DNA of 64,000 nucleotides from Tanytarsus gracilentus (Eukaryota > Arthropoda > Insecta > Diptera > Chironomidae), in assembly GCA_038502055.1 (NCBI GenBank), contig JAXRKN010000020.1, forward strand, positions 558,001-622,000, in the 5' to 3' direction. Made by a program: the position numbers and the translations under genes. The notes below the pieces were generated by a model. It was given only the letters and a program-made list of their open reading frames with translations, did not search any database and was not told the DNA's origin. Every line of letters begins with the position of its first letter. Within the stretch, counting starts at the first letter, position 1. Below, one piece after another: positions 13,148-25,381 of the stretch.

Positions 13148-13556
13148 CGAACCTTTTTAGCCAAATCCTTCACATCATCGACCATCATCACCACCAAGCT
13201 TGGATTATGAATCCTCTGTCTGTTCTAATCGAACTCCTTCATGTCCATAATTAGCGTAGAAATTTCCATCGGCAGGCATTGAAGCAAATTATCGATCGCA
13301 TCGCCTTGAAAATTATTCTTGAACTTCACAATCGCGACAGTTTTCATCCACGGTTCATTCTTGAGCACTTCTGCAATCACATCGCAAGCACTTTGTGACG
13401 AGTTTTGCGATGAAATTAAACTGTTTAAGTGCGAAAGTGAAATTGAAAGCAGAATTAAATTTTTAAGCTTCATTTTAGATTTTTTAAATGTTTTGAGAAT
13501 TTTTAAAGCTTTGGTTACCGATGGAAATTTTAAAAAAATCTTATTGGAAATTTAAA
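13148..13556 (-). pseudogene. Inverted, truncated copy of ionotropic-receptor exon 1
   Basis: On the minus strand this repeats the 5' flank (about 85 bp) and the whole first coding exon of the receptor gene at 15929-18041, including its start codon at 13473. The predicted protein is identical to the intact exon at 81 of the first 82 residues (N to S in SHLNxLISS). The codon for the following Trp is then TAG, and there is an in-frame 3-bp loss further on. Homology stops just past the exon's donor site, and exons 2-3 are absent, so it cannot make a channel. The high identity points to a recent partial inverted duplication. Confidence 0.88.
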
Positions 13557-15841
13557 CAATTTAAAATCGTTTAATAAAAACTAAAATCTATAAAAAAATT
13601 CATTGACCGCTTAAAATAATTTCTGGCGCATGTTGAAAGTCGTGAGGAAAAGCACTTAAACTCTCCACAAGTTCACTTTAAATTTTTCTTATCAACCAGC
13701 ACAAAAAAGTCACGCAAAACCACAAAAAGTCGTCACTAAAGTAAAAAACCTCACCATCGTGCCCGACTTTAATCACTAAATGCAAAAATAAAAAGCGTAT
13801 CTAAGGTGAAGTTCGATTTGTTGCACAATTCTATGTCTCGGCGACTTGATAAGAAAAAAAGACTTAAAGGTGACACGACCGATAGAAACAAAGCTCACGT
13901 TGGATGCAAAAATGCATTGATGAGACGCAGATTGATTAGATTTTTTCTGTAAAATTGAATTTCAATCAGCATGTGGATGATTCAAGGAGTACACGTGAGA
14001 TTTTGAAGTTGAGGAAGAAAAAATTAAAATAAATTTAAGGAATAAAAAATTTAATGTTTTTTAAATTCAAAATATTTGAAAATATTCATTTTATAAAAAA
14101 ATCATTTAATTTTTTGAATTTTAAAATTTTTTAAAAAATTTTAATAATTTTTTTATAAAACAATCTTTCGACCATAAATCTAATCACAAACTCCATCCAT
14201 CACTGCTAATTAACAAAAAAATCTCCTCATCATGTCAAATCACGTCATTTATCTCTCGCTTCCTCCCAAGAAAATCATTAAACTTCTTCATCTCAACCTT
14301 AAAAAAGAGAGTTATAAATATTTATGACTCAGAGATGAATGAAAACGAGAGTGAAGCAGTGGGTTTTTGTGTCGCTCGGCTTAGTCGAAAGAAGGATGTT
14401 ATATAATTTTTCGTGGCACGGCATAAAAGCAGCACAAACTCAATTGCCAGCGATGCCGTAACGAGTTGAGTGTGCGACGAAGAGAGAAATGGAAAAACTT
14501 GAGATTTGTTGAGGTTTGGATTTATTTTTAAATTTGATTAGATAAAAATTAAAATTTTAAGGATCTTTAAAATGTTGAAATATCCAAAAGGTGAAATGCC
14601 CAACTTTATGTTAAAATTTTGTAAATTAATTTCAAAATAAAAATTCAGAAAATTAAAAAAATTTATAAAATGCCGGATAAAATGCCCAAATTCAAAAATA
14701 CCCACAAAAAATTACCCAAGAGTAAAATACCCAAATTTATTCAAAAATTTATATTAAAATTTTGTGAATCAATTTTTAAAATAAAAATTCATAAGATTAA
14801 AAATACTTTTAAAATATGGATAAAATACCCAAACTCAAAAATACCCACAAAGTTTTTTTTAAAAAATTCTAAATACTTTGAAAATTTTCCACTAAACATC
14901 GTAAATATTTTTTCCACCAACATCGACAAAACCTTATCACCTCAACCATAACCTGCACAATAATAATGCCCACAAACCTCAATTGTTTACTGATAACTTT
15001 TTCCCTCAATTCCTTTGTCCCATTAAACTCGAAAACAACTCTTAATTCAATATCAATTGAGGTAAACAAAAAAAGAATGAAACTGATAAAAAAAATGGTT
15101 TGTTGGCAGGTAAGCGATAAAAACAGTGCACGCAGTATCGCTGACCCATTTTAACCGACTATCGTGAACTCATCGGCAGCAAAAATCCACTCTTTCCTTA
15201 TCAATTATTACCAACATGTCGCGACCGATATCCCGAGAAATGAGTTTTGAAATGCGGAGTTTGTGTTTTACGGTTCGATGGACTGATGAGAGCACAATCG
15301 AGATGTCCTTGGTTAGAGAGAGAATTTTCCAGAAATTTAAAATTATTTTGGAATGAAAATAAAATTGAGATTAAAAATTTTTCGTCACCTCAAAAGTCAA
15401 AAAACTCATCAAGGATTTCCCTTCAAAAATTCCGTTTTATGAGTCACGTAGGATTCAGTTTTGTTTATTTATTTCTCGAAAAACTTTTCAGCGTCCTTCA
15501 AGATACATTTCTTGTCGCTAGTGCGAGCTTGTGATTTTTTGTGCTCACTCAACGCATAGCGGTAAAAAAAATGATTTCATCATACTCGGAATTAATGATG
15601 ATATTTTTTTTCGTATATCCAATGAATGTTTTTCGGCATTGAGATCGGTCGTTCAACTGAAGTTTTTATGCTGGAAAACTTTGAGATATAAAATTTATTT
15701 ATTTTTTTGATTAAAATTAAATTTTGAATTTTAATGATTTTTTAAAAATTTAATTTTAAAAATTGTAAATTTTTATGATTTAAATTTTTAAATTTAAGCA
15801 AATAGAAAATTATCTTCAACTTATTCTAAAATTTTAAACTT
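13557..15841. other. Spacer between inverted copies
   Basis: No supportable gene. AT-rich with low-complexity frames only. It separates the two arms of the exon 1 inverted duplication by about 2.3 kb, so it would form the loop of a hairpin in a read-through transcript. Confidence 0.5.
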
Positions 15842-15928
15842 TTTAAATTTCCAATAAGATTTTTTTAAAATTTCCATCGGTTACCAAAGCTCTAAAAATT
15901 CTCAAAACATTTCATAAAAAAATCTAAA

Positions 15929-18041
15929 ATGAAGCTCAAAAATTTAATTCTTCTTTCAATTTCACTTTCGCACTTAAACAATTTAATTTCATCGCAAAAC
16001 TCGTCACAAAGTGCTTGCGATGTGATTGCAGAAGTGCTCAAGAATGAACCGTGGATGAAAACTGTCGCGATTGTGAAGTTCAAGAATAATTTTCAAGGCG
16101 ATGCGATCGATAATTTGCTTCAATGCCTGCCGATGGAAATTTCTACGCTAATTATGGACATGAAGGAGTTCGATTGGAAACAGCCAAGGATTCATAATCC
16201 AAGCTTGGTGGTGATGGTGGTCGATGATGTGAAGGATTTGGTGGACAAGGTTCGTTATTTAATATTTAATTTAATATTTAATTTAATATTTAATTTAATA
16301 TTTAATTTAATATTTAATTTAATATTTAATTTAATATTTAATTTAATATTTAATTTAATATTTAATTTAATATTTAATTTAATATTTAATTTAATATTTA
16401 ATTTAATATTTAATTTAATATTTAATTTAATATTTAATTTAATATTTAATTTAATATTTAATTTAATATTTAATTTAATATTTAATTTATTTTTAATTTA
16501 ATCTTTATTATTTTCTTAGAAAAAACTTTATAAACTGCTGCTCGACTCTCAAAATATTCCGTTCTTAAATCACAACTCGAGGTATCTCATCCTGACCACA
16601 AAACGTTCATCACAATTTCGTGAAGAAGTTGCAAAAGTTCTCGATGGTTGTTCGATAACAAACTTCGAAATAATTTTGGATGCAGCCGATGAAGTTCCAA
16701 TGGAGCCGAACCAAACTAATCAGATCGAGCAGAAACCCAGAAAATCTTCAAATGTGACTCACAACATTTTGGCCTTCTCTCAAACTCCAATAGTGATGGT
16801 CAAAGGCAATCAAGTCTACTCAAAGTATACGCATTACTTAAAAATTGTCACCGAATTTGAGAAATCAAAACTCAACTTTACATTGTCTTCAAATATCACG
16901 ACAATGAAGAAAATCTCCGAAAAGTTCAATCAACTCGTGAGTGAAGGAAAAATTGACATGTCTTTGAACACTTGGACTCTAAAGGACGACGCAACACCGA
17001 GGCTGATGACGTATGAAGAAAGCGGATATTGTGCAATTGTTCCAATGCCGGGAAAGCACCTAAAGACAGGAACGATTTTCAGAGTAAAAAATTATCAACA
17101 CGACTAAAATTTTTTACCTTTTTAAAACTTTTTTTCAGCCCTTCGACTTGGGAGTTTGGTTGATGATTTTAATTCTAATTATTGTCACGATGATTTTGTG
17201 GTATTTTGCCGGACATGCTAAATCCGCCTTCAACATTCCCTTCTTGATTTTGGCTTTTTATCTCGGTCAATCTGTGAAACTCCCAACCCGAAAGATTTTC
17301 AAGAATTTGCTGCAGTTGTGGATTTTAATCGCTTTTTATCTCGGATACTGTTATCAAGGTTCAATCACCTCGTTCATGATCCAGAATTATGAGAAGCCTC
17401 GACTCCATTCTATCGACGAGCTCTTCGAAAGTGACTACAAAATTATGGTCAGGGATCGTCTGAATAGACTCATGAACGACAGCTTAAGATATCAAAAGGC
17501 GGATCTCGATGAACGCATCAACAAATCGGGAAGTTATATTTCATTCTTTAACTATCCAAAAGTTTTCGAAGATAAATTTGTTATGATCATAGAATGCGAC
17601 CAAGCTACGGGATTAGTCGACACTGGAAGACTCAAGAGAGTTTATGTTATCGAGGATATTTTGATGGCGTCATTCATTCGACTTCGCATGAAGCGCATGA
17701 GTAAATCCTTGAAGCAGTGGCAGTTGATTATGGACCATTGCTTCGAGGCGGGACTTCCGAAGGCTTGGGAAATTTTCGAGGAAGTCAGAAATAAAATTAT
17801 AGTCAAAGAAGATAGAGACGATGGAATTTTGAGATTACCGGATTTTTTTTCGCTTTTCTGTGGACTTTTCACTGGACTTGCTCTTGCAGGGTTGGTATTG
17901 ATTATTGAGATTGTCTATCATAAATATTTGGAGCCTTTGATTGAGCACTGGATGCTTTTGAGAGAAGTCAGGAGGCTGAAGAGAAAAGCTTTTTTTGTGC
18001 CAACTAATGTCAGAAGAATTCAAGTAAGACAAGCTGATTAA
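15929..18041 (+). CDS. Divergent ionotropic receptor (IR, glutamate-receptor-like channel)
   Basis: Exons 15929-16249, 16520-17083 and 17139-18041 join at phase 0 to give 595 residues. A signal peptide (residues 1 to about 22) is followed by an extracellular region and a two-lobed ligand-binding fold. The lobe-to-membrane junction TGTIFRPFDLGVW, formed across the exon 2/3 splice, is the classic iGluR/IR entry to the first membrane helix. Membrane segments lie at about 299-318, 353-376 (ending QGSITSFMI, the counterpart of the iGluR SYTANLAAF helix) and 531-557. The region is too divergent to align the ligand-contact Arg/Thr/Asp with confidence. IRs act in chemosensory neuron membranes for taste, smell or humidity; this looks like a lineage-specific gustatory-type member. 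The first intron contains a 12-bp satellite starting at its donor. Exon 1 and its upstream flank are duplicated in inverted form at 13148-13556. Confidence 0.9.
16257..16489 (+). repeat. 12-bp tandem satellite in IR intron 1
   Basis: About 19 near-perfect units of AATATTTAATTT fill the intron, starting about 8 bp after the donor GTTCGT. The unit is a multiple of 3 and contains no stop in the gene's frame, so read-through would add an Asn-Leu-Ile-Phe repeat before a stop at about 16500. The array is absent from the inverted exon copy. Confidence 0.95.
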
Positions 18042-18522
18042 AACGTATTTTAAAGGTGGTAAGAAACTTTTAAATATTTCAAGTAAATTTTATACATTTT
18101 TTATTTAATCAACAATTATTTTAAATTATTTTTCAACAATCGATTATTTTAAAACCCCGAGTAGGGAAGAAGTCAACGTATTTTTTTAATTCAAACCATA
18201 TTTCAGGTAAGATTTAAATTTTAAAAATGCGTTACGAAAATCCGATTAGTTTTCAAATTAAATTTAAATTTAAAAGATACGTTACGAAAATCTCATTAAT
18301 TTTCAATGTAACGTATTTTTAAAATTTAATTTTTTTTTATTTTCCTAACTGACAAATTTTTTTGTTTCCCTACAAAGTTAAAAACCTTCACCGGATCATC
18401 TAACAACAACTTCAAGGGCTTTGATTTTTTCATTATCAGTTTTATTTTCTATGCTGCACCCAATAAAGTTTTTAAATGTGTCACAAAAAAAAAAAGTTTA
18501 AATTTGAGAAAAAAGTTAAAAA

Positions 18523-18582
<60 letters not shown>

Positions 18583-20096
18583 ATTTTTTATTCATCGATG
18601 ATTCAGATTTCTTTCGTGTTTCAATGAATTTTTGAATAATTAGGTCAATGATATGTGGAATTAGGTTCGATCTGAGCGATGAGTAAAAAAAATTGATTTT
18701 GAGGTGAAAATTAAAATTAAATAAAAAAATTAAAAATTGAGAACTGATGTAAAAATAGAAAATTTTTAAAATTCTTTTAAATTAAAAATTAATTATAAAT
18801 AAATTATTTTAAAATTGAAAAATTGAGTAATTAAAAAATCATTTCAATCTTTAAGTTGCAAAAATTCCTTCAAAAGGTCTAAAAACGCCTCGAAAACATT
18901 TAAACATCTTCAAAGAGCATCTCTTGATATTTTTTCTATTATCTAATTCTCTTCGCTCTTTCAAGCATCGCCGCTCAGATAAGATCACATAAACTTCAAT
19001 TCATTTTCTTTCGTAAAAAAACTTTTTTCTTTAAATAAAAGAAAGAAGAGGAAATTTTTTATGCTGCGCTTATGTGCATCAAAGTAGGTCAAGCCACATA
19101 ACAGACGATTAGAAGCGCGCGAGTCGAGTCACGATCGTGATGAGAGGGAACAAATGTGAGCTGAATTTAAATTCGACTTAAAATTTATTTTAAAAAAATT
19201 TCAAAATAATTTTTAGAATTTTTTCAAAACTCAAAAACTCTTTCAAACTTCAAAACCACATCGAAATCTAAATTTAGCATGTAGACAGCGAAAAAAAAGT
19301 TACATCGACGTGAAAAATTTCCAATTTTACCCACGAACTCTTTTTTTGCATTCGTCGTCGTTTTCACTTTCTAATTCAACACGAAACTTTACTTTTTTAC
19401 CTACATATACCAAAGCACGTTGATGTTAAATTTGATATTCACCTACATATACCACAAGCTCCCCCCTTGTGAGAGTCAGATTACGTCAGTTTTCTTTGTT
19501 TGGCACTCGGGTAGACTGTTGTGCTCAGCTATGCTGTAATAGGTTGGCGCGATGGAGAAAAAGAAAAAATTGCGATGGAAAATTTAGCTTTTTTTGGCTT
19601 TTGAAAAGTTGATGCGGTTTTGTGGACTAATGAGGCGGAAAATTGAGGGCTCGTGTGGAATTTCGAGAAAATTTATTTTAGGTTAAAAGGGAGGAAAAAA
19701 TTATTTCAAGTTCGTTTATTTTGAAAATTATTTTTTTGGTATTTTTGAACTTATAAATTACGTTATGAAATTCACATTTTTATGTAAATTTTTATAACGT
19801 ATTTTTTTAATTTAAAAATAAAGTACAAAAAATTAAAAAAAAAAACTTGAAAGCACTTGTGAAAAAATTTAAAATTTAGGTAAAAGTAAAAAAATTTGAA
19901 TTTTAAATTTTTTAAAAAATTTTCAAGCAAAAAATAAAAATCATCCCCTTTGCATTAAACTTTAATTTTAAATAAAAAATCCAAAATCTTTAAAATTTAT
20001 TACAAAGCTTTTCGCAAAATAAATAAAATTTAAAAAATTCCAAAATTCAAATTTATTAAAACCGTTTAATTTTTTAAATCATTATTTTGACATTTT
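18042..20096. other. AT-rich intergenic stretch
   Basis: No gene supported. It contains a 56-bp uninterrupted adenine run (18525-18580) and scattered copies of a phrase like GTAACGTATTTTTAAAATTT that also occurs near 150-240 and 50735. Confidence 0.5.
18525..18580. repeat. Poly(A) tract, 56 bp
   Basis: An uninterrupted run of 56 A. No target duplication or retrocopied coding sequence was seen beside it, so it is recorded as a mononucleotide repeat; assembly length may be unreliable. Confidence 0.9.
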
Positions 20097-20519
20097 TTAA
20101 GGTCTCTGTCTCTCGCCACAATTGACAACTCCAGATGGTTCACAATTTCCTCGACTTGTGTCGAATAAAAATCCATCTTGACAAATTCCATCGAATTTAT
20201 TGCCGTTGATACATGTGAAGAACATTTGACAGTGACTCGGATTGGGTAAGCTGTGAATGCCGGTCGGTGGACATTCAAATGGCGCTGTGGTTGTTGTCAA
20301 AGGTGTTGTTGAGGTTGTTGTGTCAGTTGGAGCTGTCGGAATTCCGCCGGGTGGAGTTGCAACAGGTGGAATTGCTGTAGGGGGAGGTAAAGTTGTCGTC
20401 GTCGTTGTTGGAGTGGTTGTTGTTGTCGGTTCTGTTGGTGGAGCTGTCGAAGCTGTCGGAACTTCAGTCCACAAAAATCCAAACAAATTTAAAAGCACCA
20501 AAATTTGGAATCGCTTCAT
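20097..20519 (-). CDS. Secreted peritrophin-type chitin-binding protein 1
   Basis: Single exon, 140 residues. The start at 20519 was chosen because MKRFQILVLLNLFGFLWT is a good signal peptide and lies just below a TATA/initiator pair; a longer open frame upstream overlaps the promoter. After a Thr/Pro-rich mucin-like linker (residues about 20-85) comes one CBM14 (peritrophin-A) domain with the full six-cysteine spacing: CPPTGIH, HCQ, FFTC, GIC, NCEP, VNC. Such proteins bind chitin in the peritrophic matrix or cuticle, and the O-glycosylated linker suggests a mucin-like role. It is one of three paralogs in tandem, with the domain nearly the same as in the gene at 21997. Confidence 0.9.
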   Translation of the reverse strand: MKRFQILVLLNLFGFLWTEVPTASTAPPTEPTTTTTPTTTTTTLPPPTAIPPVATPPGGIPTAPTDTTTSTTPLTTTTAPFECPPTGIHSLPNPSHCQMFFTCINGNKFDGICQDGFLFDTSRGNCEPSGVVNCGERQRP

Positions 20520-20563
20520 TTCTTTCGAGTCACAACTGAATGTTGCAATTTTACTTCCCGGTT

Positions 20564-20571
20564 CTTTTATA
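20564..20571 (-). promoter_or_regulatory. TATA box of peritrophin gene 1
   Basis: TATAAAAG on the minus strand. A TCAGTT initiator (20539-20534) lies about 30 bp downstream, correct spacing for an insect core promoter, and the ATG follows 15 bp later. Confidence 0.75.
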
Positions 20572-21188
20572 CTCAAGAATTTAAACTTGTCGATTGCAAA
20601 ATTGATTGCCAATTGATGTTCGAACAAATTACAAAAGTAATAAATCAAATTTTGAGTGATGGGGAAAAATTATAAATTTGTCATGATTTTTTTATTTTGA
20701 AACTTTTATTTAAAAAAATTCGATTGAGTAGAAATTAAGGAAAATTTTCAAATTGAGGTGAAAATTCTTTGGTAAATTTTAAATTACTAATTTTTGGACC
20801 AATTAAAGTAAAAAATAATTTTTTAACTTGGATAAGAAAATTCAAATTTATTAAAAAATAATTTTTAGACCAAAATTCATGATTTAATTTTTAAAAATTT
20901 ATATCGAAATATTTAAAAAATTTATAATGAAATATAAAAATTTATAACGAAATTTTAAATTTTTTTTACTGAAATAAAACAAAAATTAAATCGAAATATA
21001 AAAATTTTCTTTTTTCTTTTTCTAAAAAATTTCACATTTTATTTTTTAATTAAATTTTGACGTGAAAAATTTCTGTTGCAATTTTATTTAAATTTTTGAA
21101 CTTTTAATTTTTTTTAACGTTTTCAAATTTTTTAAAAATAATTCCATTAAAATAATTTCAATCTTTTCTGATACATTTATTAAATATT

Positions 21189-21676
21189 TCATGGTCTCAT
21201 TCTCGTTCCACAATCGACAATTCCTGAGGGTTCACATTTGACTCTTTCCTCATCAAACAAATATCCGTCCTGACAAACATTGTCATATCGCTGACCATTA
21301 ATGCATGTTATAAAGTGTTGACAGTGATCAGTTGGAAATTGATGAATTCCTGTTGGTGGACACAAAAATGGAGGTGCAGTTGTTGGAGCGATTGTGGCCG
21401 GTGGAGCAGTCGGAATTGAAGGTGGAGGAAGTGTTGGTGGTGCTAAAAATAATTTCATTAATTTTTAACGTAATTTAAATTTTTAAAATATTTTTTAAAT
21501 CATTTTTTAATAATTTTAAAAAACTTTAAAATGTTTTTAAATAATTTTCAAAATCTCCAACCATCAGTCGGTGGTTCAGTGGTTGGATCTGTCGGTCCAA
21601 CTGTCGGCACTGTCGGCGCTTGAGCACTTAAAAACTCAATCAAATTAATTAACAAGAAAAATTGAAATTTCCTCAT
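21189..21676 (-). CDS. Secreted peritrophin-type chitin-binding protein 2
   Basis: Two exons, 21676-21562 and 21442-21189, join at phase 1 (donor GATG/GTTGG, acceptor TTTTAG) to give 122 residues. Exon 1 encodes the signal peptide MRKFQFFLLINLIEFLSA and the start of a Pro/Thr linker. Exon 2 gives the rest of the linker and one CBM14 domain with six cysteines (CPPTGIH, HCQ, FITC, NVC, KCEP, VDC) ending CGTRMRP. Its linker is shorter than in the neighbours, and it is the only one of the three with an intron. It is divergent from the gene at 21997, with about 320 bp between the two starts. Confidence 0.9.
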
Positions 21677-21726
21677 TTTGTGACATAAAAACTTCCGACT
21701 AAAGGTTGCGAATTTTTCTCAAACTT

Positions 21727-21734
21727 CTTTTATA
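21727..21734 (-). promoter_or_regulatory. TATA box of peritrophin gene 2
   Basis: TATAAAAG on the minus strand, about 50 bp upstream of the ATG at 21676, matching the arrangement at gene 1. Confidence 0.7.
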
Positions 21735-21919
21735 GAATTGATTGAGAATTTTCGCGAAAATAAAATTGACATTCGAGTGGTTGTTCAACAATGATCGATG
21801 ATGTTTTTTAAAAATATATTTTTAGAGTTTATTTTTCACTTATTTTTACTGTCGCATCAATCAAGTTAAGGAAGAATTTTCGCAATCTTGTAAAATTTAT
21901 CAAAAATAGTTTTTTTTCC

Positions 21920-21927
21920 TATAAAAA
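21920..21927 (+). promoter_or_regulatory. TATA box of peritrophin gene 3
   Basis: TATAAAAA with a TCAGT initiator about 31 bp downstream (near 21951) and the ATG at 21997. Confidence 0.75.
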
Positions 21928-21996
21928 CAGGAAATTCTTTTAAGAATTAATTCAGTTTTACTTTAAACTTCGACGACTTTTATCGAATAAAAAAAA

Positions 21997-22437
21997 ATGG
22001 AGAAAAAAATTTTATCGCTAACATTTATTTTACTTTTTGCTTTAATCGAAGCACAAAATTTAATTCCGACAGCACCGACACCGGGTCAACCACCGCCCAC
22101 AACAACAATTTCAACTGATCCAACAATTCCGACCGCTCCAACAGGTGGCACCGAAATTCCAACTGATTCTCCAACTCCGGCACCGCCTCCAGTAGGCACT
22201 GAACCTCCACCGACTCCTGGACCGACCCCAGTACCCACCCCTGCTCCACCTGTACCATTCGAATGTCCACCAACCGGCGTTCACAGCTTTCCCGATCCAA
22301 TTTCCTGTCAAAGGTTCTTCACATGCATCAACGGCAATCGATTCGATGGAATTTGTCAAGAAGGATTTTTATTCGACACGAGCCGAGGCAACTGTGAACC
22401 AGCCGGAGCTGTCGATTGTGGCGATCGAGAAAATTAA
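21997..22437 (+). CDS. Secreted peritrophin-type chitin-binding protein 3
   Basis: Single exon, 146 residues. A signal peptide (MEKKILSLTFILLFALIEA) is followed by a Pro/Thr-rich linker of about 65 residues and one CBM14 domain (six cysteines; CPPTGVHSFPDP through AVDCGDREN). The domain shares the FDGICQ-GFLFDTSRGNCEP core with gene 1, so these two are the closest pair although on opposite strands. Expected role: chitin binding in the peritrophic matrix or cuticle. An AATAAA-type signal follows shortly after the stop. Confidence 0.92.
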   Translation: MEKKILSLTFILLFALIEAQNLIPTAPTPGQPPPTTTISTDPTIPTAPTGGTEIPTDSPTPAPPPVGTEPPPTPGPTPVPTPAPPVPFECPPTGVHSFPDPISCQRFFTCINGNRFDGICQEGFLFDTSRGNCEPAGAVDCGDREN

Positions 22438-25381
22438 AACGAAAAACTGTAAAAAATTAAGAAATTTTAAATAAAATTTTTACTAAATTTATTTCTCTCG
22501 AAAATTTTATCCACTCGAGAATTCAAACAAGATCAGATAAAAAACTTCTCCCGAAAAAAAAAATTTAGGTCAACGAGAGCCGAAAAAAATGCAGTTGGCT
22601 GCTGATACAACATAAAACTAATAAATAGCTTTTCTTTATGTAAAATGAATGACGACGCGATGTGTGTGTGTAAATTAATTTACGATCGTCAAACGAATGT
22701 GTTTACACTTTTTTAGTGTTCTCGCGTGGGACAGAAAAAAGTTCTGAGAAATTCAATTTTGGTGTTTGAAAAATTATTTTTAAGAATTAAAAAAATTTTA
22801 AAATTAAAATTACGATAAAATTCAAAAATAAAAATTTTCTAACATTTTTAGCAATTTTGAATAAAAATTCAAAAATATTAATTTTAAATAAATTATAAAA
22901 TTCAAAAAAATGAATTTAAATTCGTTAAATATTTAAAAGTTAAAATTATTTTTTTAAAATAATTTTACAAAAATTAAGAAAATTTTTATAAATTCAAAAA
23001 TAATTTTTTACATATTAGAAATATTTATTAAAACCTAAATAAAAAAAATTCAATATATATTTTTTATCAAAATTTCCCCAAATTTTTAAATTAATTAATT
23101 CTTTAAAAAATTCTCCAGGAAGCATTTTCAATCTCAGCTCAACAAACAGCCACAAAACATCATTTGACGGCTGAAAAAGGCAGAAAGCCAACAAAGCACG
23201 TCACAAGCGTAGCAACATGTGTCGCTGACCTACTTTTTCCAACACTCGCTTAGCTCGACTCGAGTCATCATGCCATACACATTTTAACTATTTTTTCTTC
23301 CATCAACCGCATTGTTTTTTTTCACTCTACACACAAACTAAATTTTTTTTAGATTCTATTATGAGTTGACAATAAATGAAAAGTTGAATGTTAGCGGCTT
23401 TGTAATGGAGATGTGAAAAACGAGAGTGAGAGTGAAGTTGGATGATGATGATGTGCGTGGAAAAATTTGTCTCCATGCGAAAAATGATGATGAAAAAAGA
23501 AATAATTTGATGATTTAATGGTGAATGAGGTTTCAATTACTTCCGCGTTCAATTTCGTAAGATTTTTTAATTAAATTGTCATTAAAAAATTTCAAATTTA
23601 ATTTTGTGATTTTTTAAAAAAGTTCATAAAATAATTTAAAAAAATTGAATAAAATTAAATTGTAAAAATTAATAAAATTTTATTAAAATTATTTCGAAAA
23701 TTTAAAAAAATCGATTGAAAATTTATAAAATTTTAAAGTCTGCAAAAAATTACAAAAAATCATAAACCAGTCGCCCTAATTTTCATCTCTCATAAACTGC
23801 ATTTTCTTCACTAATCTCAAAAACTACTCCAGACTCTCCCAGAGAAAAAAGTTTCACCCACTTATGCGCTCCCAAAGAAATTCTTTCTCCAATTTTTAGA
23901 GGCCATAAATATCAATTGACCCATTTCCGAAATTAGAAAAACGCAGCCGCATAGAATGTAAGAAAAGCATCGAGATGAAATTTAAATTGGAGCAAAACAC
24001 TTAAAGATCGCGTTCTGATTTTTTATGCTTTTGAGAAAATTTGAAGTAAAATATGATAAAAATGCATCTGGCAATTTTGAAAGATTTCAAGACGATTTTT
24101 TTTATTTTCTTAATTAATTTGTGATTAAAAAGTTTGTGAGTAAAAATATTTAATTTTAAATTTACAAAATTATCAAAAATTTAAAATAAATTAGAGATTT
24201 TATTAATTTTAATTTACATAAAAATTGATTAAACAGAAATTTCAGTCGGACGCGGTGAGAAAAGTTTTTTGAGATATGAAATAATTTTTTATGTTTCCAC
24301 ATGATCTTTATGTCACAGTCATGAGGATCTGCTTTATCAACTCATCTCGAAGTTTATGCAAAATAATCAAATATAAAAAATATTTTTTTTAAATACTTAA
24401 TTAAAATAGATAATTTTAATTTTTAATAAATTAATTAAATTGCAAAATGAGAATAAAATTTAAATTTTTTGCTTTATTTTTTAAAAATTATTAAATTTTT
24501 TTAAATAAATATTTTTCAGTTTAAAAAATCATTTTCAGTGTTTTTTGCATCAAAATTTCTTCATCCCCAAAATTCACCAATAATTTTTTTATTTCTATTA
24601 AATTTCAGTAAAAACTTAAAAATTCCAATTTCAATCAACCTCAAGCCCACGTAACTCAAGTAACACCAAAATTATTTAAGTTATAAAATTTTGATCACAT
24701 AAAAAACATTTAAAAGCGAGAAAAAAAACAATAAAAGTGAGTCAGGTGAGTTACGCGATGATAAACATTTTATTCATTGTGTCGGCATGCGAGCTCGAGA
24801 TTTTAAGCTGTAATGAGAAAAAAAGAAAATTGAAAATTTAAATTGCCATTTTTGCTCTCATTTCTGAGCTTTTTTTGGAAGTCGTAATCGTGAAATTGTT
24901 GTGCAAGTACATGGATGATAATTTTATTGAAATTGAAGTTTTTTTTGTTACGATGACAAAAATTTCGTAATGAGGGAAGAGAAATATCAATCTTTCAGAA
25001 TATTCGAATGAAATGTGGCAAACTGAATATTAAATTAAACGGAATTTTCTACAAGATCCATCACAAATAAAAATTTAGCAAAATATTGCGAATTGAGGAT
25101 AAAAAATTAATATTAAAATTTTTTTAACGTCTTTATTTTTTTAAATTTTTCATGCTTTGCAGAATTGATAAAGCAGATTTTTGAAAACCACGTGTGGAAA
25201 TACAAAAAAATTATAGGTAAAATTTTAATTTTTTATTTTCTATTTAAATTGATTTTTTTTTCAAAAGATATCAAACTAACTTGTAAATTTGTTGTTTTTT
25301 AAGGTTATCTTTTAAAATATGTCCAGTTACTAAAAAGTTTCTTCAGTCATTTAAATTTTTAAAAAATTTTGGGTTTAATTT
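22438..25381. other. AT-rich intergenic stretch
   Basis: No gene supported on either strand over 2.9 kb. Only low-complexity frames and A/T tracts were seen. Confidence 0.5.

Noticed and set aside
13225..13473. 82-codon open frame as an independent small secreted protein
   Set aside because: It is the broken inverted copy of IR exon 1; the stop replaces a Trp codon and the other exons are missing.
18525..18580. Poly(A) run as the tail of a processed retrocopy
   Set aside because: No upstream coding similarity and no target duplication around it.
20520..20648. Longer N-terminus for peritrophin 1 starting at 20648
   Set aside because: The extra 43 residues span the TATA box and initiator and would bury the signal peptide inside the protein.
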